From assembly GCF_013294115.1 (NCBI RefSeq), contig NZ_JABSNP010000017.1, positions 59,858 through 123,857 on the forward strand: a stretch of 64,000 bases of DNA, read 5' to 3'. Source of the stretch: Hymenobacter caeli (lineage in GTDB: Bacteria > Bacteroidota > Bacteroidia > Cytophagales > Hymenobacteraceae). Below the pieces are notes generated by a model, which had not been told where the DNA came from, made no database searches, and saw only the letters and a program-made list of their open reading frames with translations. Both the position numbers and the translations under genes were made by a program. Shown here piece after piece: positions 42,837-50,147 of the stretch (the stretch's first letter is position 1; each line of letters begins with the position of its first letter).

Positions 42837-43574
42837 TTACCTCAGTTTCCCCAGCGCCGCTTCCTTCTTCCCTTCCTCGTCCAGCTGCCCGTCAATCCAG
42901 CCGTTGCCGCCGTGCACGATTCGCTCGCCGGCGAGGGCTACCAGCGTGACGCACTTGCGTTCGCCGGGCTCGAAGCGGACGGCCGTGCCGGCTGGGATGT
43001 TGAGGCGGAAGCCGTAGGCGGCGGCGCGGTCGAAGCGCAGGGCGGCGTTGGTTTCGAAGAAGGGGTAGTGCGAGCCGACTTGCACCGGCCGGTCGCCCAT
43101 GTTTATCACTTCGATGGCCACCGTGGGGCGGTTTTCGTTGAGGATGATGTCGCCGTCGGCCAGCAGGTATTCGCCGGGCTGGGCATGGCTGCGCGCATCG
43201 GGGGCCCCCACGGCGGCGGGTGTGCGCGCCAGGCCCGAGCCGTAGAGGGCCAGGGCCGGGTCGCCGTGGTCGCGGCAGATGGGGTGGTGCACGGTCACGA
43301 GCTTGGTGCCGTCGGGGAAGGTGCCCTCGATTTGCACTTCGGCCACGAGGTCGGCCACGCCGGGCAGCACGTCGGCCAGGCCCAGCAGCTGCTTGCCCTT
43401 GTCCATGAGCACGGCCACCCGCTCGCCGTCGCGGATGAATTCGAGCAGCTGGGTGGCGATGAGGGCCACGGCTTCGGGGTAGTTGAGGCGCAGGCCGCGG
43501 GCGTAGCGCTTCTGGGCCACGAAGCCCGCCTGGTGCAGCACCAGCTTGTCGAGGTCTTTGGGGGCGAGGTGCAT
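42837..43574 (-). CDS. ureAB: Fused urease gamma-beta subunit (UreAB)
   Basis: A 245-residue fusion: residues 1-100 are the gamma subunit ('MHLAPKDLDKLVLHQAGFVA', 'RGLRLNYPEAVALIATQLLE', 'DGTKLVTVHHPI' as the gamma C-terminus), and about 130-245 are beta ('PGEYLLADGDIILNENRPTV', 'VINMGDRPVQVGSHYPFFET', 'RFDRAAAYGFRLNIPAGTAV'). The start at 43574 is chosen by homology; upstream sequence runs into the repeat at 43643. Its last 45 codons are duplicated at 41791-41928. In the intact copy a Cys replaces Arg in 'GERKCVTLVAL', compared with 'GERKRVTLVAL' in the displaced copy. Confidence 0.93.
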   Translation of the reverse strand: MHLAPKDLDKLVLHQAGFVAQKRYARGLRLNYPEAVALIATQLLEFIRDGERVAVLMDKGKQLLGLADVLPGVADLVAEVQIEGTFPDGTKLVTVHHPICRDHGDPALALYGSGLARTPAAVGAPDARSHAQPGEYLLADGDIILNENRPTVAIEVINMGDRPVQVGSHYPFFETNAALRFDRAAAYGFRLNIPAGTAVRFEPGERKCVTLVALAGERIVHGGNGWIDGQLDEEGKKEAALGKLR

Positions 43575-43642
43575 TTGGGTTAATTGTTTAATTGTTGGGC
43601 GTTGAATTGTTGGCGCTGGGGTTGGTGGGGTTCCATGTCTCC

Positions 43643-43766
43643 AGGCCGTCATGCTGAGCGGAACGAAGCGGAGCCGAAGCATCTCTACTGCGCAAGTAAC
43701 TCAATCGGCGCAACGAAGCGGGAGAGATGCTTCGGCTCCACTTCGTTGCGCTCAGCATGACGGCCT
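43643..43766. repeat. GTCATG-family inverted repeat upstream of ureAB
   Basis: AGGCCGTCATGCTGAGCG...GAAGCATCTCT on the left pairs with AGAGATGCTTC...CGCTCAGCATGACGGCCT on the right, with small internal differences and a loop of about 36 nt. It lies between the nickel transporter gene and ureAB, in the presumed promoter region of the latter. Confidence 0.85.
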
Positions 43767-43802
43767 AATGGCACAACAATTAAACAATGCAACCCCTAAC
43801 AA

Positions 43803-44402
43803 TCAAACATTCGAATAAACCATCCACCCCCCGTACAGAATGCACACCACCGACGAGAGCCAGACCGAGGTGCGGCGCAGGCGGCGGCTCAGGCGCATGC
43901 GCTGGGTGAAAGGGATGCTGAGCAGGCCCGCGACCCCGAACATGCCCGCCACCGAGCCCAGGCCGAACACCACAATGTAGCCCAGGCCCAGCCAGGGGCT
44001 GCGGATTTCGCTGAGCACCAGCACCACCAGGGCCCCGCTGCCGGCCAGCCCGTGCACCAGCCCCACGGCAAAGGCCCAGCCGTGGGCCGTGCGGTTGAAG
44101 CGCGGGGGCCGGGCGGCGTGCTCGGCGAAGAGGCGGTTGAGGCCCATGCCCACCAGCACTAGGCCCACCAGCGCCTCGAAGTAGCCCCAGTGGTGGAACG
44201 TGACGCGCCCCAGCAGCAGCACGGCCCCGATGATGGCCAGCATGAGCGTGTGGCCCAGGCCCCAAAACAGGCCGTCGCGCAGGGCGGGGGTGAGGGCGTC
44301 GCGCCGCGACACCATGTTGCTCACGGCCAGCACGTGGTCGGGCTCCAGGGCGTGGCCCAGGCCGGCCACCGAGGCAAATACAACGGGCAAGAGGCTTTCC
44401 AT
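43803..44402 (-). CDS. Nickel/urease-associated membrane transporter (UreH/NiCoT-like)
   Basis: A 199-residue inner-membrane protein with about six helices. The start at 44402 (MESLLPVVFASVAGLGHAL) is used because it precedes helix 1 directly. 'GHALEPDHVLAVSN' matches the HAxxxDH-type metal signature of NiCoT and UreH nickel permeases, and 'GLGHTLMLAIIGAVLLLG' resembles their second conserved helix. Location next to urease genes fits nickel supply. It follows ureAB's promoter region and is transcribed in the same direction, so it may form a separate unit upstream. Confidence 0.82.
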   Translation of the reverse strand: MESLLPVVFASVAGLGHALEPDHVLAVSNMVSRRDALTPALRDGLFWGLGHTLMLAIIGAVLLLGRVTFHHWGYFEALVGLVLVGMGLNRLFAEHAARPPRFNRTAHGWAFAVGLVHGLAGSGALVVLVLSEIRSPWLGLGYIVVFGLGSVAGMFGVAGLLSIPFTQRMRLSRRLRRTSVWLSSVVCILYGGWMVYSNV

Positions 44403-44564
44403 GCCGGAGTGCCGAAGAGGGTGAGGCGGCAAGATAGGGGCCCCGGGCCGGGCGGCCAGCTTTGCACCGGTGGCCCAGCCCGGGGCCCGGGCGCTTGCCG
44501 CGGCGGTTGGGCCATGACCCCAGGACGGCCGGGCTGCCGCCGCAAGGCCGGCCCGCCGGGGCAG

Positions 44565-44972
44565 CTACTCCCGCCGCACCCGCCGCGCCCACTCCGGGTC
44601 GTAGCCGGTGCCACCGAACAGGTACAGCATCAGGGCCCGCGAGTAGCGGAACACCAGGGGCGTGCACACGAGCGTGACCAGGGACACCCCGACCACGTAA
44701 ACCCACGTGTCGGGGTCGCCGGCCAGGAAGTAGAGGGCGACGCCCACGGCGAAGAAAACGCCCACCGCGAAACCAAAGCTGATGTACATGGCCCCGAAGT
44801 AGAACCCCGGCTCGGGCTCGAAGCTCTGCCCGCACACGGGGCAGTAGGCGGGCATGTCGGTGAAGCCGGTCAGGTTGGTGGCGGGGTGCAGAAACAGGTG
44901 GCCCTCGTGGCAGCGCGGGCAGCGCAGTGCCAGCAGGGCCAGCGAGGAGGAAGTGGGGGCGGGTTCGTCCAT
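44565..44972 (-). CDS. DUF983 family zinc-ribbon membrane protein
   Basis: A 135-residue protein. 'LALRCPRCHEGHLF' and 'AYCPVCGQSFEPEPG' form a four-Cys zinc ribbon, followed by 'FYFGAMYISFGFAVGVFF' and a second membrane segment ('WVYVVGVSLVTLVCTPLVF'). This matches DUF983 in length and order. The start at 44972 (MDEPAPTSSS) avoids an unlikely N-terminal extension. It diverges from the Gfo/Idh/MocA gene, 70 bp away. Confidence 0.88.
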   Translation of the reverse strand: MDEPAPTSSSLALLALRCPRCHEGHLFLHPATNLTGFTDMPAYCPVCGQSFEPEPGFYFGAMYISFGFAVGVFFAVGVALYFLAGDPDTWVYVVGVSLVTLVCTPLVFRYSRALMLYLFGGTGYDPEWARRVRRE

Positions 44973-45031
44973 GACGGGTAAAAGTAAGCGGCCGCCCGCC
45001 GCCGGGCCCCGGGCGGGCGGCGCGGCGGCGG

Positions 45032-45039
45032 TAAGTTTG
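45032..45039 (+). promoter_or_regulatory. -7 element (TAAGTTTG) three bases before a start codon
   Basis: An exact TAnnTTTG match ends 3 nt before the ATG at 45043. If used, the transcript would start at or inside the first codon, giving a leaderless mRNA. The -33 region is GC-rich with no TTG. Confidence 0.5.
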
Positions 45040-45042
45040 GGC

Positions 45043-46080
45043 ATGATGACGCCTTTCCCCCCGCCCATCCGCACCGGCCTGATGGCTTACGGCATGTCGG
45101 GCAAGCTGTTTCACGCGCCCTTCCTCGCCGCCCACCCCGGCTTCGCCCTGCACGCCGGGGTGGAGCGCCACACGCCCCGCCTGGCCGCCGACTACCCCGG
45201 CGTGCGCAGCTACCCCAGCGTGGCCGAATTCCTGGCCGACCCCGCCCTGGAGCTGGTGGTGGTGAACGCGCCCAGCGGCCTGCACGTGGCACTGGCCCGC
45301 GCGGCCCTGCAAGCCGGCAAGCACGTGCTGGTGGAAAAGCCCGTGGCCGCCGCCGCCGCCGAGTGGCAGGCCCTGCTGGCCCTGGCCCGCACGCAAAACC
45401 GCCACCTGCTGGCCTACCAAAACCGCCGCTGGGACACCGACTTCGGGGCCGTGCGCCGCGTGGTGGAAAGCGGCCGGCTCGGGCCGCTCAGCGAAGCCCA
45501 CTTCCGCTACGACCGCTACCGGGCGGCCCTCAGCCCCAAGGCCTTCAAGGAAGCGCCGGGCCCCGCCGTGGGCCTGGCCTACGACCTGGGGCCCCACCTC
45601 CTCGACCAGGCCATTAGCCTGTTTGGCCGGCCGCTGGCGGTGCACAAAGTGCAGGGCTATTTCCGGCCCGGCACGCGGGTCGACGATTTCTTCAGCTTCC
45701 ACCTGCGCTACCCCGCCGGCCTCAACGTGTGGCTGACGGCCGGCCTGTTGGTGGCCGACCCCGGCCCGGCCTACGTGCTGCACGGCACCCAGGGCAGCTA
45801 CCGCAAAGGCCGCACCGACCCCCAGGAGGCCCAGCTCCTGGCCGGCCTGCGCCCCACCGACCCCGCCTACGGCCACGAGCCGCCCGGCAGCGACGGCCGC
45901 CTCACCCTGGCCGGGCCCGCGGGGGCCCTGCAAACCTGGCCCGACCCCGCCGCCCCGGGCAACTACCTGGGCCTCTTCGACGCGGTGTTCCAAACCGTTC
46001 GCCACGGGGCCGCTTACCCCATTCGCGCCGAGCAGGTGGCGTGGCAGCTGGAAGCACTGGAGCAGCCCGCCGCGTGGTAG
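45043..46080 (+). CDS. Gfo/Idh/MocA family NAD(P)-dependent oxidoreductase
   Basis: A 345-residue enzyme. The N-terminal Rossmann fold ('IRTGLMAYGMSGKLFHAPFL') is followed by 'VVNAPSGLHVALARAALQAG' and the signature 'KHVLVEKPVA' with the catalytic Lys of the EKP motif. The C-terminal domain has 'GLAYDLGPHLLDQAISLFG' with the conserved Asp and His. It resembles YdgJ/scyllo-inositol dehydrogenase-like members in which 'YGMSGKLFHAPF' is typical. The start at 45043 (a second ATG follows at once) agrees with the promoter at 45032. Substrate is probably a sugar or cyclitol. Confidence 0.9.
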   Translation: MMTPFPPPIRTGLMAYGMSGKLFHAPFLAAHPGFALHAGVERHTPRLAADYPGVRSYPSVAEFLADPALELVVVNAPSGLHVALARAALQAGKHVLVEKPVAAAAAEWQALLALARTQNRHLLAYQNRRWDTDFGAVRRVVESGRLGPLSEAHFRYDRYRAALSPKAFKEAPGPAVGLAYDLGPHLLDQAISLFGRPLAVHKVQGYFRPGTRVDDFFSFHLRYPAGLNVWLTAGLLVADPGPAYVLHGTQGSYRKGRTDPQEAQLLAGLRPTDPAYGHEPPGSDGRLTLAGPAGALQTWPDPAAPGNYLGLFDAVFQTVRHGAAYPIRAEQVAWQLEALEQPAAW

Positions 46081-46204
46081 CCCTGGCCACCGGGGCCCTG
46101 GAAGGAGTATTTTTGAGGGATTGATTTTGAGCGGAATTAATAGGTTTCGCAGAACGTCATGCGGGGGCTGTACGGCAGCTTTCTGGCCGGAGTCGTGCAG
46201 CGGA

Positions 46205-46329
46205 GCGCCTCACCCCCCGGCCCCCTCTCCGAAAAGGAGAGGGGGAGCCAGACGACTGGTAAAAGCAGGCGAGTTGAATCGTTGAACGCACCCCCTCTCC
46301 AACGGAGAGGGGGCCGGGGGGTGAGGCGC
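46205..46329. repeat. 125-bp CTCACCCCCCGG-family paired inverted repeat
   Basis: Same two-half layout as 38778-38918: GCGCCTCACCCCCCGGCCCC at the left, its complement GGGGGGTGAGGCGC at the right, each half with its own CCCCTCTCC/GGAGAGGGG hairpin. The 359-bp gap 46081-46439 holds this element and AT-richer sequence leading to the TPR gene; nothing else was seen. Confidence 0.88.
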
Positions 46330-46439
46330 ACCCCAGAACGGCCTCCCATACCTCAAATTCAATTCATCCGGCGTCCGCGCAGCGAAATACTATTCTCCTA
46401 ATTGTTACCCAATAATTAACCGCTATTTTATTTAGTAGC

Positions 46440-47702
46440 TTGATAAAATTGTTGATATACCGTTGCTGCTTCATCGGGCTGCTGCTGCTGGCCCCTGTGC
46501 TGGGGGCCCGGGCCCAGGCCCCGGCCGACACCCTGCGCCGCCCGCGGGTGGTGGCCCTCGACACCGTGGCCGTGGCCCCGCTGGCCGTCGATACCCAAGG
46601 CTGGCTGCTGCTCGACGCCGACATCCGCCAGGAGCTGGGCGGGGCGGTGGCCAACATGTACAACTTCAAGTTCGACCGGGCCGAGCGGCAGTTCCGCTCC
46701 CTGCGCCGGCGCTACCCGCAGCACCCCATGCCCTACTTCCTGCTGGGCCTGAACACCTGGTGGAAGATGATGCCCAGCAACCTCACCGACGAGAAGTACG
46801 ACCGGCTGTTCCTGGCCTACATGGACACGGCCGTGGCCCAGGCCAAGCACCGCTACGACGCCGACAAAAACAACTACGAGGCCTGCTTTTTCCTGGCCGC
46901 CGCCTACGGGTTCGAGGCCCGCCTCTACGGCCAGCGCAACGCCCTGGCCAAGGCCACCCTGTGCAGCAAGCGGGCCCTGGGCTACATCGAGCGCAGCCGC
47001 GACGCCAACGGCCTCAGCCCCGAGTTCCTGCTCGGCCAGGGCCTGTTCAACTACTACGCCGACCTCGTGGGCGAGCAGCACCCCTGGCTGAAGCCCGTGC
47101 TGCTGTTTTTCCCGCGGGGCGACCGGGTGCTGGGCCTCCAGCAGGTGCGCACCGTGGCCGCCGAGGGCTTCTACACCCGCACCGAGGCCCGCATCCAGCT
47201 CATCGACATCCTGGAGGGGCCCCGCGAAAAGAACCCCGCGGCGGCCGTGGCCGTGTGCCGGCAGCTGCTGGCCGAGTTCCCCGACAACGCCTACGTGCAG
47301 CGCGAATACGCCAAGCTGTGCTTCGTGAGCGGCGACGTGCCCCAGTGCATCCAAACCAGCCAGCAGCTGCTCGACAAAATCAACCTGGGCTTGCCGGGCT
47401 ACGAGGCCACCAGCGGGCGCTACGCGGCCTACTACCTGGGCTACTACAACCAGTTCTACCACCGCAACCTGGCCGCGGCCAAAGACAACTACCTGCGTTG
47501 CATCGTGTTTGCCGAAACCAGTGGCCAGACCCAGCAGCGCTACTACGTATTCGCCAACGGCAACCTGGCCAAAATCGCCCTCGAAGAGCACGACGAGGCC
47601 GCCGCCCGCCGCTACTACCAGGCCGTGGTCGAGCACGCCGACCGCAGCCTGCCCATCCGCGCCGAAGCCGAGAAATACCTGCGCCCCAAAAAAGGCCGCT
47701 GA
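46440..47702 (+). CDS. Secreted tetratricopeptide-repeat protein with non-ATG start
   Basis: A 420-residue exported protein. The N-terminus reads IKLLIYRCC then 'FIGLLLLAPVLGARAQ', a signal peptide, but no ATG is available upstream of it: codons at 46440, 46449 and 46452 are TTG, so a TTG start is required. The rest is helical TPR-like repeats ('FKFDRAERQFRSLRRRYPQH', 'GQTQQRYYVFANGNLAKIAL', 'EEHDEAAARRYYQAVVEHAD'). No enzyme motif is seen. It converges on exuT with 36 bp between stops. Confidence 0.8.
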   Translation: MIKLLIYRCCFIGLLLLAPVLGARAQAPADTLRRPRVVALDTVAVAPLAVDTQGWLLLDADIRQELGGAVANMYNFKFDRAERQFRSLRRRYPQHPMPYFLLGLNTWWKMMPSNLTDEKYDRLFLAYMDTAVAQAKHRYDADKNNYEACFFLAAAYGFEARLYGQRNALAKATLCSKRALGYIERSRDANGLSPEFLLGQGLFNYYADLVGEQHPWLKPVLLFFPRGDRVLGLQQVRTVAAEGFYTRTEARIQLIDILEGPREKNPAAAVAVCRQLLAEFPDNAYVQREYAKLCFVSGDVPQCIQTSQQLLDKINLGLPGYEATSGRYAAYYLGYYNQFYHRNLAAAKDNYLRCIVFAETSGQTQQRYYVFANGNLAKIALEEHDEAAARRYYQAVVEHADRSLPIRAEAEKYLRPKKGR

Positions 47703-47738
47703 GGCCGGGGGCGGGTACCGGCTTGCTGGCGCTCCGGG

Positions 47739-49109
47739 CTACGGGGCCACGAAATCGTCGGGGTCGAGGCGGATGGGCTCCATGCGCGGCACCAGCGCGA
47801 ACATCAGCACCCAGGCCAGCAGGTAGGCCCCGCCGCAAATCAGGAACATGATGAAGTAGGCGTGGTCGAGCTGGCCCAGCGCTTCGTAGTGCACAAACAG
47901 GCGCTTCTGCACCAGCGCCGTGAGGGCGATGCCGCCCAGGCCCCCGGCCAGGCCCCCGATGCCCGTGACCGAGGCCACCGCCCGCTTGGGAAACATGTCC
48001 GACACGGTGGTGAAGATGTTGGCGCTCCAGGCCTGGTGCGCGGCCGCCGCGATGCCGATGACCAGCACCGCCCACCACATGTTGAGCCGCCCCAGGTACT
48101 GCGCCAACCCAATCGGCAGCACGCAAAACGCAATGAGCAGCATCGCCGTTTTGCGGGCTCGGAAGGCGGGCATGCCGCGCTTGATAAAGCCCAGCGGCAG
48201 GTAGCCGCCGCCCACGCTCCCCACGCTCGACAGCAGGTACACCGCCACTACCGGCAGCGCCGTGGCCGTGCCCTTGAGGTGGTACTGCTTGCCCAGAAAG
48301 TCGGGCAGCCAAAACAGGTAAAACCACCAAATAGGGTCGGTGAGGAACTTGCCCGCCACGAAGGCCCAGGTTTGGCGGAAGCCCAGCAGGCGGCTCCAGG
48401 AGGCTTTAGGCTTTTCCTCCGCCACGCCCTCGTCCGGCAGGCCCGCGGGCAGGTCGGCGTTGATGTAGTCGAACTCGGCCCGGCCGAGGCGGGCCTGGCG
48501 GGCCGGGGTTTCGTAGAGCCAGTACCAGAGCACCAGCCAGATAAAGCCCAGCGCCCCCGTGGCCACAAACGCCCAGCGCCAGCCGTTGGGCCCCGTGGCG
48601 GCGATGAACAGCACCGACGGCGCGATGATGGCCCCCACGTTCGCCCCCGAGTTGAAAACGCCGGTGGCCAGTGCCCGCTCGCGCTGCGGAAACCACTCGG
48701 CCACGGTTTTGATGGCCGCCGGGAAATTGCCCGCTTCGGTCAGCCCCAAAAAACCCCGGGCCACGCCGAAGCCCAGCGTGCCGCTCACCAGCGCGTGCGC
48801 CACGGCCGCCAGGCTCCACAAGCCGGTGGCCAGCGCGTAGCCCAGCTTGGTACCCAGCTTGTCGATGACGCGGCCCACGCCCGCCATCCCCAGCGCATAG
48901 GCCAGCTTGAAGGTGATTTCAATATTGGCGTAGTCGCCCGAATTCCAATGAAAAACGGTTTCCAAATTGGGCTTCAGCAGCGAAATCACCGCCCGGTCGA
49001 GGTAATTAATGGTCGTGGCAAAAAACACCAGCGAGCAAATAGTCCAGCGGTACCTGCCCACCACGGACGAATCGGCGACGGGCGGCGAGCGGCGAAGGGC
49101 AGGGTTCAT
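47739..49109 (-). CDS. exuT: MFS hexuronate transporter (ExuT-like)
   Basis: A 456-residue transporter of the anion:cation symporter group with about 12 helices. The start at 49109 (MNPALRRSPP) is used since the longer frame passes through the MITE-like element. 'FFATTINYLDRAVISLLKPN', 'GFLGLTEAGNFPAAIKTVAE' and 'ERALATGVFNSGANVGAIIA' are typical of hexuronate and galactonate carriers. Last gene of the cluster eda-kdgK-uxaC-uxaA-uxaB; it would import galacturonate or glucuronate. The repeat copy 2 sits just upstream. Confidence 0.9.
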   Translation of the reverse strand: MNPALRRSPPVADSSVVGRYRWTICSLVFFATTINYLDRAVISLLKPNLETVFHWNSGDYANIEITFKLAYALGMAGVGRVIDKLGTKLGYALATGLWSLAAVAHALVSGTLGFGVARGFLGLTEAGNFPAAIKTVAEWFPQRERALATGVFNSGANVGAIIAPSVLFIAATGPNGWRWAFVATGALGFIWLVLWYWLYETPARQARLGRAEFDYINADLPAGLPDEGVAEEKPKASWSRLLGFRQTWAFVAGKFLTDPIWWFYLFWLPDFLGKQYHLKGTATALPVVAVYLLSSVGSVGGGYLPLGFIKRGMPAFRARKTAMLLIAFCVLPIGLAQYLGRLNMWWAVLVIGIAAAAHQAWSANIFTTVSDMFPKRAVASVTGIGGLAGGLGGIALTALVQKRLFVHYEALGQLDHAYFIMFLICGGAYLLAWVLMFALVPRMEPIRLDPDDFVAP

Positions 49110-49136
49110 GGGTTTATTTATCAGTGAGTGGTGTTT

Positions 49137-49272
49137 AGAGCGGTTTTCAAGTCCGCGTACCGGGCCCTGTAAAACGGAGTGGTACTCCGTTGCCGTGCGA
49201 ACGTTAAACGGAGTACCACTCCGTTTTACAACCACGCGAGAAGCAGCTGTACACTGACGTGGAAACTGCTCT
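49137..49272. repeat. 136-bp MITE-like element, copy 2
   Basis: Same length and order as 4331-4466: left end AGAGCGGTTTTCAAGTC, internal palindromes AACGGAGTGGTACTCCGTT and AACGGAGTACCACTCCGTT, right end the complement of AGAGCAGTTTCCACGTC. It lies between eda and exuT. Because copy 1 is in unrelated sequence 45 kb away, it is a dispersed repeat and not part of the operon. Confidence 0.85.
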
Positions 49273-49366
49273 GGGAAGTACAATTGAACGTCATGCTCAT
49301 CTATTTCCTAAACAGCTTTAGTATATTTCTCCTGCTACTCCATAATTAATTTAAAACGGCTCGCTG

Positions 49367-50020
49367 CTAATTATTAAATGAGGAAAGAAACTGCATGAGC
49401 GGGGCCACCCGGCCGCTGATGGTGGCCGCGTCGGCGGCTCCTTTAAATAATTGCGACCCGATGCCCACGGCGTTCACGCCGGCCCCGAACCACTCGCCGA
49501 GGCTTGCGGCGGTGGGCTCCACGCCGCCGGTCACCAGCAGCGGCACGTCGGGCATGGGGCCCCGCAGGGCCCGGATGTAGTCGGGCCCCACCAGGTTGCC
49601 GGGAAAAATCTTGACCAACCCCGCGCCCAGCTGCCGGGCGGCGTGGATTTCGTTGGGCGTGAGGGCCCCCGGCACCCAGGCCACGCCGTGGGCCCGGCAG
49701 GCCGCTCCCACGTCGGCCGTCGTCACGGGCTGCACCACGAAGTCGGCCCCGGCGGCAATAAATTTCTCCGCGTCGGCGGCGGTGTAAATCGTGCCGATGC
49801 CGAGGAGCAGCCCGGGCAGTTCGTTGGTGAGCTTGGCTAATTCCTGGAACACGTCGAAGGCCCGGGGCCCGCGGTTGGTGAACTCGAACACCCGCCCGCC
49901 GCCCGCGTAGCAGGCCCGCACCACGTCGCGGGCGTGGGCCGCGTCGGCGTGGTAAAACACGGGCACCAACGGCGCTTGCAGCGTGCGGGCCACCACATCG
50001 GCGGCAGAAAATCGGGGCAT
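49367..50020 (-). CDS. eda: KDPG/KHG aldolase
   Basis: A 217-residue class I aldolase that splits 2-keto-3-deoxy-6-phosphogluconate to pyruvate and glyceraldehyde-3-phosphate. 'VFEFTNRGPRAF' carries the general-acid Glu and the ExTNRG phosphate/substrate motif; 'LVKIFPGNLVGPDYI' carries the Schiff-base Lys (near 138); 'LLVTGGVEPT' binds phosphate. It is the last enzyme of the galacturonate pathway encoded just upstream in the same direction. Confidence 0.93.
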   Translation of the reverse strand: MPRFSAADVVARTLQAPLVPVFYHADAAHARDVVRACYAGGGRVFEFTNRGPRAFDVFQELAKLTNELPGLLLGIGTIYTAADAEKFIAAGADFVVQPVTTADVGAACRAHGVAWVPGALTPNEIHAARQLGAGLVKIFPGNLVGPDYIRALRGPMPDVPLLVTGGVEPTAASLGEWFGAGVNAVGIGSQLFKGAADAATISGRVAPLMQFLSSFNN

Positions 50021-50147
50021 GGAGTGGGGAAAAAGTCGGGTAAAGGCGACGCAAGTTGGGCCGTTGCGGGGGCCCTTCCCAACGAAATGTACGGAAACAC
50101 CCGCGCTGCTTCGGGGATTAGCAAGCGCCGCGCGGCCGGGCGGCTCC

